A DNA stretch of 64,000 bases from positions 20,165,289 to 20,229,288 of the forward strand of contig NC_045146.1 of assembly GCF_008831285.2 (NCBI RefSeq), in the 5' to 3' direction. The notes beneath the pieces are model-generated. The model was not told the origin of the DNA, made no database searches, and saw only the letters and a program-made list of their open reading frames with translations. Both the position numbers and the translations under genes were made by a program. Below, in pieces: positions 51,190 through 63,758 of this stretch (the stretch's first letter is position 1; the number at the start of each line of letters is the position of its first letter). Origin of the DNA: Nymphaea colorata. Its lineage: Eukaryota; Streptophyta; Magnoliopsida; Nymphaeales; Nymphaeaceae.

Positions 51190-54100
51190 ATGGCCGTAGA
51201 CATTTGCTTCTTTGCTTTGGCAGCGTGTATCTGTGCCTACTTTCTCTTCCCTAGAAAACCGACGAACCTTCCACCGGGCCCGACGGGCTTACCCATCATC
51301 GGCTCGCTGCTGCATCTCGGCCGCAAGCCCAACGAATCGCTCTTCGAGCTTTCTCGAAGGTATGGGCCCATAATGTGCTTGCGCCTTGGCTCAAGAACGA
51401 CCATCGTGGTCTCCACGGCGATGGCGGCAGAAGAGGTTCTGCAGAAGCATGATCAAGCTTTCGCCGGCCGAACCGTCGTCGACGCAGTGAGGACACCCGG
51501 CCACGTCGAGGGGTCGCTTGTGTGGAACCAACAAGGACCCAAGTGGCGAGAGTTGAGACGGATATGCAACATGGAGATGTTTGCATCCAGGAGACTGGAG
51601 GCGTCGAGGGGTCTGCGAGAGCAGAAGATGCGCGTCCTCATCGACCACATCGGAGCCGCATGTGCCGAGGGGCGGCCAGTTGACATCGGCAAGTGCGCCT
51701 TCACTACGACCCTGAACTTGGTCTCCAACTCCATATTCTCGCAAGATGTGGTGGACCTGGGGTCGGAGTCGGCCGGAGAGTTTAAGAGCTTGGTGTGGGA
51801 CATCCTAGAAGCGGCTGGGACTCCCAACCTCGCCGACTACTTCCCGGCGCTGAGAGTGGTCGATCCGCAGGGCCTACGACGCAGAATAACTGTCAGCTTT
51901 CAGCGACTCCATGCCTTCTTTGAGGAGATGATCGACAGGCGGTTGGAGTCCTATGCTGCGAAAGGGCAGAAGAAGGACCAAGATTTCCTCGATGCCCTTC
52001 TTCAGCATGTGACACATTCAGCTGGAAAGCTCACTGTGAATGATTTCAAGCCTTTGTTGGTGGTATGGTTTCTCCATTCTTCCGCGATTTTAATTCCATC
52101 GACCTTCATCTCTCTCTCTCTCTACATGTATATCTTCTGTTTCAATTCTGTCAACAATCAATCCTACTTGAGCCATTAGATCCAATTTCCTTGGTGGTTT
52201 AACTAAAACATCATCATCATCATTCATCCGGCCAATAACATGTAAAACTATCTTTTTATGCTGGTAACTTGTCTTTCTAAAATGTTAAAGCTGGAGTGAG
52301 CATACAACGAATTAGGTTAAACCGCATAGTAGACCACACACGATGATCCTGTTGTTACTAAACCCCCCATATATGCAATAAATTGTGTTGAGTAATTTTC
52401 AAAACACTATTGGTTTTGGAAAGGGATCAACAGAACATGCTTGTTTCTGTATTGCGTTTTCCATAAAATTTCGTGAATTAGATAAGTTTTTTTTTTTTTT
52501 TTTATTGAAGTCGACGAAGGGCCCCATAATTTATTGCCACGGAATGGGTCGAGATCTAGAAGTTGTGGGACGGTTCCTGTCATTATAGGCAATGAAGTCA
52601 TCACCGTGTCCTTGGGAGCTACTTTAATTTAGTCGGTAAACCATGAGTAGCCAGCCGGCAACGATATAGGTCCAAGTCGTCGGTTTTCCTGAAGTTCCAT
52701 AGTTGCAAAGTGATTTAAATATAAGAGCTTCGTGGTGGTCGGTCTAGTTTCAACCATTCGCCCGATCGGCTAAAAACCTGCCCACGATTCGGTTCAGCGC
52801 GATTTTCGATTCTGATCTGGAATCGGATCGAATCGCCGTTTGAAGAAAAAACAAAAGAAAGAAAGACAAAGGATAAAAGAGAGAGAGGAGGAAACCGACG
52901 ACGTCCCTTTATGTCTCTCTTTTCCTTTCCTTTCCTTTTATGAGTAAACGCAAATTTCCCTTTTTTCCCTCCCTCTCGAAAAAGAATGCTTAAGACAAGG
53001 AAGTTCATTTAATGATGCGTCGGTAACATGACAAAATACTTTTCAAACCGACAAAAGTAGGTCTTTAAAATTATATTTTTAGTAAAAGATTTTCTTCTTT
53101 TCCAAGTCGAACGAGTCACGGAGCCATCGATCCGAGCTGATTCACTGGTTTTGCCGGTTTTGGTAACATGCATGCATGTCATTCAGTCAGTGATGTGTTA
53201 ATAAGAAATTCTTTTGCATATACTTTCAAAACCAAAAGAAAGTTTTTAAAATTTTATTCTTAGTAAACCTGTTTTTTCAAAATTTTCTTCTTTAAAACCC
53301 GTCAAAATAAAAGAGTGCTTTCAAAAAAGAAGTACTGCATGTAATGAGAAATCAATAGAGCTTTTACATTATGATAGCATGTAATGATGTGTCAGTAAGA
53401 AATTATTTTTGTACAAATACTTTCAAAACGACAAAAGAAAGCTTTTAAAAGTTCATTTCTAGTAAATGTTTAAACGGCTCCAAATTTTTCTTCTTTTGAA
53501 AACCGCCAAAATAAAATAAAAGACTTAACTTGGACGAGTCAATAAGTGACCCGATTGGCTCTACTGATCCGAGCCCCGATCTAAGGGTTTATCAACTACG
53601 GTTTCAAAACGCTGCCGATCTTTTTCATTTCATTTGTTGGGTAGATTCAAAGGTGTTGTTGAGTCTAGGGGTGCAAATTAATGTGTCAGAGATGCTCAAA
53701 CTAAGCTACAACTCAAATCTGAAAATGATATCGTTGGATTGACGTTAAATCCAAAAAAGTACTTAAGATCAACAGCAGCCGAAGTTAGCCCTGAAGATGC
53801 TGCGTTTATTACGGCCAAAAAAAAAAAAAAAAAAATCACTGGCTTGCATTTTTTTGGATACGCAGGACATGTTTGTAGCGGGGAGCGATACGAGCTCAGT
53901 CACAGTGGAGTGGGCGATGGCCGAATTGATGAAGCACCCAGAAAAAATGGCCGTGGCTCGATCAGAAATATTAGACGCTATCACCTGCAAGGGCCGCACC
54001 GTGGAAGAGTCGGATATCCCGAACCTCCCTTACCTGCAGGCGGTGGTGAAAGAGACGCTGAGACTGCACCCACCGGTTCCTCTGCTCATACCACACAGAG

Positions 54101-54471
54101 CGGATGAAGAAGTGGAGGTGGGCGGCTTTACCATACCCAAACACGCGCAGGTGCTGGTTAATGAATGGGGCATCTGCAGAGATTCTGGGTCGTGGGACGA
54201 CCCCAATGCGTTCCTTCCAGACAGATTTCTGGCGTCGGACATAAATTTCAAGGGTCAACATTTCCAGTTCATTCCTTTTGGAGCCGGAAGGAGGATTTGC
54301 CCGGGCCTGCCGTTGGCCTTCCGCATGATTCACCTCATGCTGGCCTCTCTCCTTTACCACTTTTCTTGGAGGCTTCCTGATGGTATAGAACCGGACCAAC
54401 TGGACATGGGTGACAAGTTCGGGGTTACCTTGCAGAAGGCAATACCTCTAACCCTCATTCCCTCCTTGTAG
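51190..54471 (+). CDS. cytochrome P450, CYP76-like (CYP71 clan)
   Basis: ER-anchored monooxygenase of the CYP76 type. Members of this family oxidise monoterpenols and other specialised metabolites; the substrate here is unknown. Exons 51190-52062 and 53866-54471 join at phase 0 to 492 aa. The single intron sits just before the I-helix block DMFVAGSDT, the usual place for A-type P450s. Visible features are a hydrophobic anchor (MAVDICFFALAACICAYFLF), the proline hinge PPGPTGLP, AGSDTSS (296-302), ETLR (354-357), PDRF (409-412) and heme loop PFGAGRRICPG with Cys436. The start was chosen at 51190 because it begins directly with the membrane anchor; the frame stays open upstream to 51064. The 1803-bp intron carries degenerate repeats and a poly-A tract next to its 3' end. 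All key residues are intact. Confidence 0.95.
53009..53525. repeat. three diverged repeats of about 180-190 bp period in the CYP76 intron
   Basis: The pattern GATG(T/C)GT--GTAA, then TACTTTTCAAA or TACTTTCAAAAC, then AGTAAA, then TTTTCTTCTTT recurs at about 53011, 53190 and 53382. The copies are imperfect and share about 110-145 bases each. The origin is not clear. Confidence 0.75.
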
Positions 54472-54819
54472 TTGCAGGCCTTCGTCTCTTCCTTTGGTCT
54501 CAGCGGTCGTTTAATAACTCTCCAATGAGACCGAAGAGACAGGAAGCCATGTTCACCACACCATTGAACCACTGTCGTCTCTATCTTGTCAATGGTGTTT
54601 TATGTCCTACTTGCAGTTGTAGGAACACAACACTCTGTCCTTTATTTTCTGTCTTTATTTTGCATCCATTTGCTCTGTCTCTCCTGTCCATTTCCTCTCG
54701 TGTTTGCTTTCTATTTTGTCAGTTCCCTCTATTGTTATCTATTTTGTCTCTCTTATTCATTATGTTCAGTGTTGTTTCCATTTTATCTAGCTATTACCTA
54801 GAATATCCTAATACCACAA

Positions 54820-54861
<42 letters not shown>

Positions 54862-56535
54862 CTTCGCATTGGTTCCTGTAGAACGGAATTGCTTTCCTAC
54901 AGAATTAGTCAAGTTAGTAGTTTCGGATATCAGAGCTTCTAACAGTGAACAGCTCGATGCTTGTTCTTTCTGTTTGTGATCGTCATGGTCAAATATGATT
55001 GTCATGTCAACTACAGCTTGACGATACTTTCCATCTTTTTTCTGTTTGTGATTGTCAAGGTGTAATTTGATACACTGTTGTTAACTCCAGCTTTGCCCCT
55101 AAAAAATGTAAAGCCAACCACTGGATGCATTCGATTGCGAATATTATGTTCTAGAAAATTCAATAGACCATTTGCGTCGAGGAGAACAAATGGTGAAGCA
55201 ATGTCTCTCATAATTCAATTGTGACAAACATGAAATCTTGTGAAAGATATCAAGGGTCTCGAATTACAAAAATTTTGCTATGATAAATCGAATTCCTACT
55301 CCATTTTCCACCCAGAATATCTGATTTGTTGTGGGTGTTAATGCTCACACTTCACCTGCAAGAAAAGCTTTTCCTGTTCTTTGAAGTAAAGGGACTGACA
55401 TTTGTTAATCATGCAACAACCATCAGCTTTGGGTTTCTGCCCTCGGCCTCCACTTAAAGTTAGCGTCATTTGCGAACAGTCACTGGTACGCCAATGTTTG
55501 ATCTCAAGTGGAGAGCTTTCCTTCGCTGCCTCACATGATGAAGAAAAATGATTTGTTGACCCACACAGAAAGAACATAAGCGAACTTCTTCCCTCAAGTG
55601 TCGCAGCAGATATGGATGCAGAGGTTTAAAAAAACAAAAAACAAAAAATTGGATGTCCAAGTCACATTTTACGAACCGAGAAAACTGCAACTATTAATCT
55701 TAAAACCTTTGTAACGTTTAATCTACACAAGATTTTCATAATCTTCTGAATATATAGTTGGAACTTAATGAAGTAGATGATGAACCAGTAGATCATTCCA
55801 AAGCTTCTTAATTAGTGCCTTAAAACATGACGAACCACCACCGATGAAAACTTTGATGACCATATCAGTTATTATTTTACATGAAAACTTTTGCCCTCTG
55901 AACATAAATCAAACGGAGCATATATATACTATATTTGGTCCAAGGGAAGATCCTTAGGGATAAGTCCCGAACCTTTATTGTCAAAAACTATTGTACAAGA
56001 CCAATTTAGGATGCATAAAAGAAAAACCCATGAGACTCAAGTCTCCTAGGCAAAACCGATGTAGGCACAGCACCTATCATCTGGAAACAAACCAAAAACA
56101 AAACCTGGTGAAGGAACTACAAAACTTGGTCCAAATTGCTATCCATCAATAGATTACAAGCTTTTAGCATTGGCTCTCTATACAGAATTCTGATTTTATG
56201 GCAGGGCTTACTAGAGACAATTCCCGCGTAAAATGCCTCTATAAGAAAAACTAGAACCTGAATTCTAACAAATATGACACCAAGAGAACTGGGATATCAC
56301 TCTTCTTATCAAGCATTCAATAAGGAGGAAACTCAAAAGTCAACGTTTACTGGATTTATTGATGCAGCGAAATTTCAGAAAGGAATGTGAAAGCATAAGA
56401 AATAAAAAGGATGTCTTATACAGTATACACCCCTACCATTTTTTATGCACAGACAATAAAGTAAAAATGGAGAGGCATACATTCCACCTGTTAAATTGGA
56501 TAAAAGAAAGCATCAAACGTTTTTCATCATCTTTG
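54472..56535. other. intergenic region between CYP76 and the 240-bp repeats
   Basis: The CYP76 3' UTR should lie at the left end. A TA microsatellite occupies 54821-54858. Two copies of TTTCTGTTTGTGAT(C/T)GTCA lie near 54968 and 55039, about 71 bases apart, probably a small degenerate duplication. Open frames are short and unrecognised. Confidence 0.5.
54821..54858. repeat. (TA)19 microsatellite
   Basis: A perfect TA run about 350 bases after the CYP76 stop. Confidence 0.9.
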
Positions 56536-57269
56536 AAAAATATGCAAATATGAAGATTCCTCAAGCATCCAGGCATTTCCATTCTCGCCAAAGCCAGTAG
56601 TTAATGAGAATTTTCTACATGCACATAAGCAAACTCCCTACTTCAGTACCTTTATTTCTTCAGAGTCATTCGATAAAATTGGAACGACATTTCAGTACCT
56701 TCGGATGAAGTGAAAACATCTTTTCAGAGCAAAGCAAAGGAACAGCGATGCTGGGAAGCCATTTTTTATCACCTTTGAAAAATGTGCAAGTATGAAGATT
56801 CCCGAAGCATCCAGGAGTTTCAATATTTCCATTCTCACCGAAGCAATAGTGAATGAGAATTTCCTACATGCACATAAGCAATCTCCTTTTTACCTACATT
56901 AGTACCTTTGTCTCTTCGGAGACATCCAATAAAATTGGAACGATACTTCAGTACCTTTGGATGAAATGAAAACATTTTTCAGAGCAAAGCAAAGGAACAG
57001 CATGCTGAGAAGCCATTTTTTGTCATTTTTGAAAAATATGTAAATATGAAGATTCCCAAAGAATCCAAGAGTTTTAACATTTCCATTCTCGCCAGAGCCA
57101 ATAGTGAATGAGAATTTCCTACATGCACATAAGCAAACACCCTTTCCTACTTCAGTACCTTTGTCTTTTCAGAGATGTCCGATAAAATTGGAACGATACT
57201 CCAGTACCTTCGGACGAAGTGAAAACATCTTTTCAGAGCAAAGCAATGGAACAGCGATGCTGGGAAGCT
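56536..57269. repeat. three tandem copies of a 240-254-bp repeat at the 3' end of the cyclophilin gene
   Basis: Copies begin at about 56536, 56778 and 57032, each with AAAAATATG(C/T)AA or AAAAATGTGCAA followed by TATGAAGATTCC. Shared internal blocks include CTACATGCACATAAGCAA, ATAAAATTGGAACGA and CAGAGCAAAGCAA. They differ by scattered substitutions and small indels. The array ends about 70 bases from the cyclophilin stop codon (57343-57341), so it probably includes that gene's 3' UTR or polyadenylation region. Confidence 0.9.
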
Positions 57270-57340
57270 AGGCCGCCTTTCTTTTTTAAAACAAATTTGA
57301 CCATCGAGAAAAAACGGGGACTGCATTGTTTACTTTCAAA

Positions 57341-60300
57341 CTAGCCAGCAAGAGGATTTGCATGGATGGTCACACGGTTCAACCTAATCTCTGCAAGAGG
57401 TCGATCCAAGTGGCCGGTCTGGGTCTGCATAAAATAACAAAAGAACAATAAGAGCAGTTGGAGAGTGTTATAATATTAAGAGAAGTGCAAGTACTACTAT
57501 GCTCTAACTAAGTTTTTGACCTTCTTTTGAGTGCTGATAAGCACGACTGTTATGCTTGAATATAGACAGACAATCATAAACAGTAACGTGAACTAGTGGT
57601 ACTCACACTCAGGGAACTGTCAAAGGATCAAACATGTATGGAAAACATTAGAACCAGATTCAGAAGTGCTGAACTGAAGAAAGTTTATAAAAGATTCTAG
57701 AAAACTTTCACATGTATGTTTGTTTTTTTAATATTTTACTTGTAGAAACCACCCCAGACTGAGAGACTTTGTCGCTAGCCTAGGGCATAAGACCCCGAAG
57801 ACCAATGTTGTATGATACGTACAATACGGAGCCGATACGTACGATACGTATCTTTTACAAAATACGATACGATACACACCCCGTATCATACGATGCGGAC
57901 TGATTTAAAAAAATGGAGGCTGGAACCCCTCTTTTCGAGTTTTTTTATAAAAACTCGGCCCTTCTTCATTTTTAACCTAGAGATTGTTCCGCCGTGGAAG
58001 GAAATTATCGATTTCCATCGTTAAATCATTGATTTTCAAAATGAAATCATCGATTAAACCATGGATTTGTGCGTGGGTGGCTGATTCTCGTTGGGAAAAA
58101 AGAGGTTTTTTTAAATCGTGAAAATGAAAATGAAGAAGAAGATGGAGATGAGGATGAGAATGAATATGATGAAGACTATGAATGAGAGTCGAGAGTGCTT
58201 TCATTTTATATGTATTGACATTGAACATTTTCACAATTTCATGATCTTCTTGAGATGTAATACATAACATCTAAAACTTGTTTTTTGATGTGGTATCTCA
58301 TATACTTATGGACCTTATGACTTATAAATCTGTGTTTTTTTATGAAAACATATTATTCTTGTTTGTTACTGTTTTTTTATGAATTTTTTTCCTATTTCTT
58401 CTGATTTATTAAAAAAAACGATACGATTACGATACGTTACGATATTTTACGATACAGCATATCTTAAAGCCAGACCGATACGCCTTACGATACGCTTTTT
58501 ACAACATTGCCGAAGACCATTCCTCTGTATTCTGGTACATGTCAGCTTTCATAACAGTCACCGCTGAGATTTTACCAGCCACTGACCAACCAGTTGCACC
58601 ACCCCTCTGGACTTTAACATGGATGCTTGTTTTGCTGATAATCAGTATTGGAGTTTGGACCAAAGCCCAAATTATGTCTAACCTTAACTAATAAATTGGA
58701 AAACTTTCTCTATCACACCCAACAGAAAAATGCAGATCTGTTTGGATTTCAGATTGAATTCTGATCTATCAACATCGCAAACTCAAACTAAGGGGCTAAA
58801 AACCATCAACTTCTACCTATAAAGGTCTTGATACAGATTTCCAGTTACCTTTTCCATGAGATCAAGAACCTCAAACCCATGAATCACTCGACCAAAGATT
58901 GTGTACAAGCCATTTAAGTGGGGCTGCTTTGCGTAAGTGATAAAAAACTGACTGCCGTTGGTATTGGGCCCACTATTAGCCATTGACAGTATTCCCCTGG
59001 CATTATGCTAAAAAACCAGCAAGAGAGTCAGGATTAGTCTCAGCAGCTAGTTGCTTCATGTTCATATAACAACAGATATGCATGCTCTTACTATGCACAT
59101 GCCTGTACAAGTAAGAAAAATTATGATAAGATCCTCAAGGCAGACACAGATGATCAGGTTATGTGGGCAAACCCCAATCAAGAAATAGCACATGGGACTA
59201 AGATTAACTTTGTGCAGTTTCTACTCAATGATTCCAAAATTCTTGAACTGGCAAAAGAATGGCTATCAGTAAGATGAAACATCAATTAAGAACCAGAGAT
59301 TTACCTTAAGTGATTCTCGTATTTCATCATTGAACTTTTTTCCCCAAATGCTGGTTCCTCCCTTTCCAGTTCCTGTAGGGTCCCCACCTTGAATCATAAA
59401 CCCCTTGATGTTGCGATGGAATATTGTCCCGTCATAATAACCACTGGCACAAAGTGCTAGGAAGTTCTGCTTTGAATTACGAGAACATGAAACTGTCAAT
59501 GTGAATGGCACCTTAATATAAAAGAAATAGAATAAGGAGTTCCCAACTCTCTATGTCCAGAATCCACAGAAAGAACTACAAGGTTTAAAGAGCTAATGCC
59601 CTGGCTTATACCCATTTTGTACCTGATACTTTATTTCAGTTTCCAATCTTCCTAGGTATCAAATAAAGAGCTGGCAATGCATTGACCTCACTCAAACAAA
59701 ATACAGGAAGTACTTAAGTTTAGCAAAGTTCATATTTGCCACTAAAACACATGATTGCTTTTTAAACACAAGGTGAGGATAATGAACAAGTTTTGAGGAA
59801 TCCATAGTCGTTGGGTTAACCACTAAAGCACAAGACTAGGGATTCAGTGCAGTCTTTAATGCTGGTGGCAGCACCCTCATTGTGGCAACATAACCAAGGT
59901 ACTTTCTAAGAGCCTAAGTCTAAATGGTGGGCAGGTGGAGGACGTCTTAACAATTAAAAAATTGCATCAAAAGGTACTAGTTCTACAGTGCTCCACTTCT
60001 TGCTTTAATACATAACAGCTTGCATATATGCTTTTATATTCACAGATGCAAAATAGTTGTGAATGGTGACAAATAGACCAAGATTTTAGTGTTTGAGTTA
60101 GCAGAATGTCTACATCAGCCAAGCATTATAATATGACTCAGAGAAGGTGTGATAAAGTCCCTTTGTTACACGCGAAAGTAACATGGAACCATGTTGCTTT
60201 CTTATCCCATGATTGGCAACATGAATCTCATTTTGAAGACTACAGGTAACAGAGCTGTTCCATCGGACACATGAAAATGCAATAAGCGAGGACACCATAC

Positions 60301-61187
60301 CCTTTTTTCAGTTATAAATACAAAAATAAAGTTAATAAACCAAATTTTGATGGAACAATAGATTAAAAGATGAGAGCATCATAAATCAGAAAGCAGATCA
60401 CATAATCAGATACTGGAAGACCAGGGAAAGGCAAAAGCACACACCTCGGCTGTTTTAGGAACCTCATCACAGAAGATTTCACATTTAATATCTCCTAAAT
60501 TTGTGTGCAAGGTGACTGCCTGCAATAGATCAGATATAGACTATAAATATAAATTCAAAAAAAAAACATGCACCTGTGCACATGCATACACACTTTTAGG
60601 TACCGAACCAACACAACTGATAGTGTTATACAATTTAAACTACCATCATCCACATAAATTATGATCTTAGACCAAATAATTAGTGTGCTAGAAATGATAA
60701 AAAAATTTGTTGTGTAAATTACTGATGTAAAACATGTCAGTAAACCCAAAATTTGGGGGTAAGATAAAAAAGAAAAGTATACAACCGTCTGATGGAATTT
60801 ATGGAAATTATAATTCTACAGCTTTATGCTTTTCTCTGTACCATGATCTCATAATCTCCATGATGCAAATGTTCGCCACATATTTAACATTTTTTCCTCA
60901 CATTCACATATATGGAAATTATGGTACTAATAAACGTATATCATTATTCAATAAAAAAACTCTGCAACCCCCACCCTGACATCTGTTCCATATTGCATAT
61001 TATACTCTGTAGATGTGATCTGCAAGGTCTGTTAGTCGGGAAAGGTTTCTTGGTGATATGACTATTACATATGAGCATGAATTAAATGGCTTAAAGTTTA
61101 CTGTTGCAAAACTGATGACTAACAAAATTACGTTATTAAGTTATCCAGGTTTTGGTCCTCTGCAAATATACTGATATACATGGTTGT

Positions 61188-61240
<53 letters not shown>

Positions 61241-62405
61241 GCCCTTAACCATCCGAAAGGGGCAAAATTATCCTTCTGAGACTGTCAAGGACTCAGGCTT
61301 CCTTTTCTTGCCAGTAGGGCTTGTGAAGACCAGATTTTCTTGCCTGACAAATGCACCTTCGAGTTGCCTGGAATGGATTAGAGTAACTTAAAACATGCTA
61401 CAGAATTATGAATTCGATTGGCACATAAAAATGTTTGTAACGAGCATCAAGAATAACAAACAGGTGAGAGTCGAACAACTATGGAACAAATGCCTGACCC
61501 TGTGTGTGACTGAAAACGTTAAAACATAAAAACATGGATCGTTGACTTATAATTAATTGGTTCCCAGACTCCCAGTATTGTACTGTTGAAAAAAGAAAAC
61601 CCAGGACATCATGACATCAGTGTTCACACTTAAAAATCACGTGTCAATTTCAAATAACTTCGACCCTAACAATTAGCAATGCCATAGTAACACAAAGGCT
61701 GAGACGTCGACAACACTCCATGCTACAATAATAAACATGCTATCATGTAAATGGTTGCAAATAGTTTTAGTAACCAGAAAGATACAAAGATTCCAGCAAA
61801 ACCAATCCATCTACATCCCACCCTTTTTTCATGCGACCTCCCAACCCAAACTTTCATGCCATGAGACACTAACGAAATATGAACAGAACACACCAAAACC
61901 TCTTATCCTCAGCTACCTTTGTCTTGCATGATAGGTCTAGACAAAATTGACGACATTTTAACAGTTACATAATCCAGATACCGAAAAAGAAGTTACTTCC
62001 TCCAAAAATTGTATTAGTGGACTCACAATTTTGAGCAAACAGAATTCAAAAGAGAAAGATGAGAAACCTGTTTATGTACTTTGTCCCGCCAATCAACTAC
62101 AGTAATGAATCGTGATGCTTATTCCAGTGCCGATTGGAACAAGATTGCCCTAGTGTTTCAATTGCAATGTTATTTTAGCTTCCCCCGGGTAAACTCAATC
62201 AAGTGTTTCATGAAGGCCTGGCCGCGTGATCAATCAAATACACACTCATCCCCAAGGTAGAAAGCCTAGAACAGGAAAACGAGAAAAGAAGAACCGTGGC
62301 AATAACTTTCTTTTTCCGCAGCAGGGGAAAAGGAAAACGAGATACCGGACTTTTGCAATGAAAATCAACCACCGTGAACGGAGGGACGGATGCCCTTTCC
62401 ACCAT
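57341..62405 (-). CDS. CYP18-1: peptidyl-prolyl cis-trans isomerase, PPIL3/CYP18-1 type cyclophilin
   Basis: Small single-domain cyclophilin. PPIL3 proteins associate with the spliceosome; the Arabidopsis protein CYP18-1 is linked to intron splicing under heat stress. Exons on the minus strand are 62405-62403 (ATG only, proposed), 60519-60445, 59466-59305, 59007-58849 and 57424-57341, all phase 0. The total is 160 aa, which I recall as the usual length. The catalytic region reads [14 protein letters not shown] (42-55, with Arg44, Phe49 and Gln52), then [17 protein letters not shown], the block [17 protein letters not shown], and the end [20 protein letters not shown]. Exon 2 starts [10 protein letters not shown], which needs only a Met before it. 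The ATG|GT at 62403-62405 on the minus strand, behind a CT-rich leader, supplies this but is the least certain part. Intron 1 is 1883 bp, and intron 4 carries a 707-bp DNA element. Confidence 0.93.
57795..58517. mobile_element. MITE-like DNA element in cyclophilin intron 4, GATACG-rich ends
   Basis: The element covers 57803-58509 (707 bp). Both ends read CAATGTTGTA inward (10 of 10). An 8-bp direct repeat CCGAAGAC flanks it at 57795-57802 and 58510-58517. Next to each end lie many copies of GATACG or its complement CGTATC (about 57823-57895 on the left and 58419-58497 on the right), like the subterminal transposase-binding repeats of hAT elements. The interior is AT-rich with no transposase frame. 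The 8-bp target size favours hAT, but a 9-bp reading that would suit Mutator is not excluded. It is spliced out with the host intron. Confidence 0.85.
61193..61240. repeat. compound (TG)n(AG)n microsatellite in cyclophilin intron 1
   Basis: About 14 TG units followed by 10 AG units, near the middle of the proposed 1883-bp intron. Confidence 0.9.
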
Positions 62406-63758
62406 GCAGAGAGAGAGAGAGAGAGAGTACCAAGTGGTAGGAACAGAGGCGACGAGCGACAGTGACTCTGTGAGATTGAGGAGGTAGGGTTCCCTTCCTT
62501 TCCCGCGAAAAACATTCCAGAGAGGTCGATGGCGGCGCTAATGCTTTTCTCTCTCGTGAAAATTACGCTTAGCGGGCAAATAAGCTCCCCGCACTGAATC
62601 AGGATTCCCTTTTCAATCGCCAATTGAGCGGAAACGTGCGGCTTTCTTGCAAAAACGAGAAACGTTGATGGGAAAGTGGCAGAGGCAAACGGGCCCTAAA
62701 AAGGAGGTATTTCCGTAATGTCCGGGAGGAGGGAAGGAAAGAAAGGAAAGTAGGGAACAAGAAAGCCAACCAAGAGGAAATTTTTTCCCAGACTCCTGTT
62801 TGTGCTAAGATACACGCAACGAACCGTAAAATAATGTTATGAAATCTTGGTTTTGGTTTTGCATCGAAAAGCTTGAAATTTGAGGCGTGCCTCTCATGCG
62901 CATAATCTTTTAATTTAATTGTTAATTAGCTTTTTATTAATTGCATTTGGCCAATTTTCTATGGGCCGCCAAATAGATGAATGCTTGTCAAGGTGTGCCC
63001 AACTCCATCTTATCATCAGGGAAAAGAAAACTTTGTTTAGACAAGTTGATCTGGGGAAGGAAGAGATAAGCAAATTGAACTGGGTTCTCACAGAAATTGG
63101 GTTCAGAGAAGAGGGCATCTGGGAGCAACAAGAGCTCCCCCTTAAGAAGACTTGGCCTCAAAGCAGTTCAATGGCCGTAGTATATGCCTTCTAATGAAAA
63201 CTAAGACGCTTCTCAAAACTTGCCTACCAAAACAAGGTAAGCTGGAGTTTGTGGGTTTATTTGGAAGATCAGGTTATAAATTTTAACGAGCGCGTCCGAT
63301 GCACATATAATCTGTAAATTTATTGGGACTGGACTTTTGGGTTTTAGATCTCGTAACTTTCGGGGGCCGTTTGATGGCCTGAAAATCAGGAATTGAAAAT
63401 ATATTTCTGAAAATATATTTCTTAGAAAAATAGAATGGAAAAAATCTTTTTGATTCTCATTTTGATGTGTGTGTAATGACTGAAAAATATATTTTTAGAA
63501 ATATATTTGTGCGTTTGATGATAAAGAAACATATTTCTTGATTTCCAGAAATATATTTCTTAGTTTCATATAAAAAACATATTTCCAGATTTTCTAGAAG
63601 AAAAAGATTGATGTAGCATAAATCTTCAAAAGCAAGGAAAGATAGATGACGTCCATACAAATCGTAATCTCAATTTATACAAGATGTTGAACAAGATCAT
63701 TGTGTTATTCCAGGACAAAAATTCCTGGTGAGTGAACTATTTCATACTATTAACCAAA
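62406..63758. other. 5' flank of the cyclophilin gene, no gene recognised
   Basis: The first bases (62408-62427, GA repeat on the plus strand) are probably the CT-rich 5' leader of the minus-strand cyclophilin gene, and its promoter should lie to the right. An open frame at 62919-63194 shows no known domain. At 63366 a Harbinger-like end motif CCGTTTGATGGCC is seen, and several palindromic AGAAATATATTTCT-type motifs follow, but no right end is visible before the window stops. Confidence 0.5.

Noticed and set aside
62919-63194. 91-codon open frame on the plus strand
   Set aside because: It reads as plausible protein but matches no family I recognise, has no visible splice partners and lies in repeat-like intergenic DNA.
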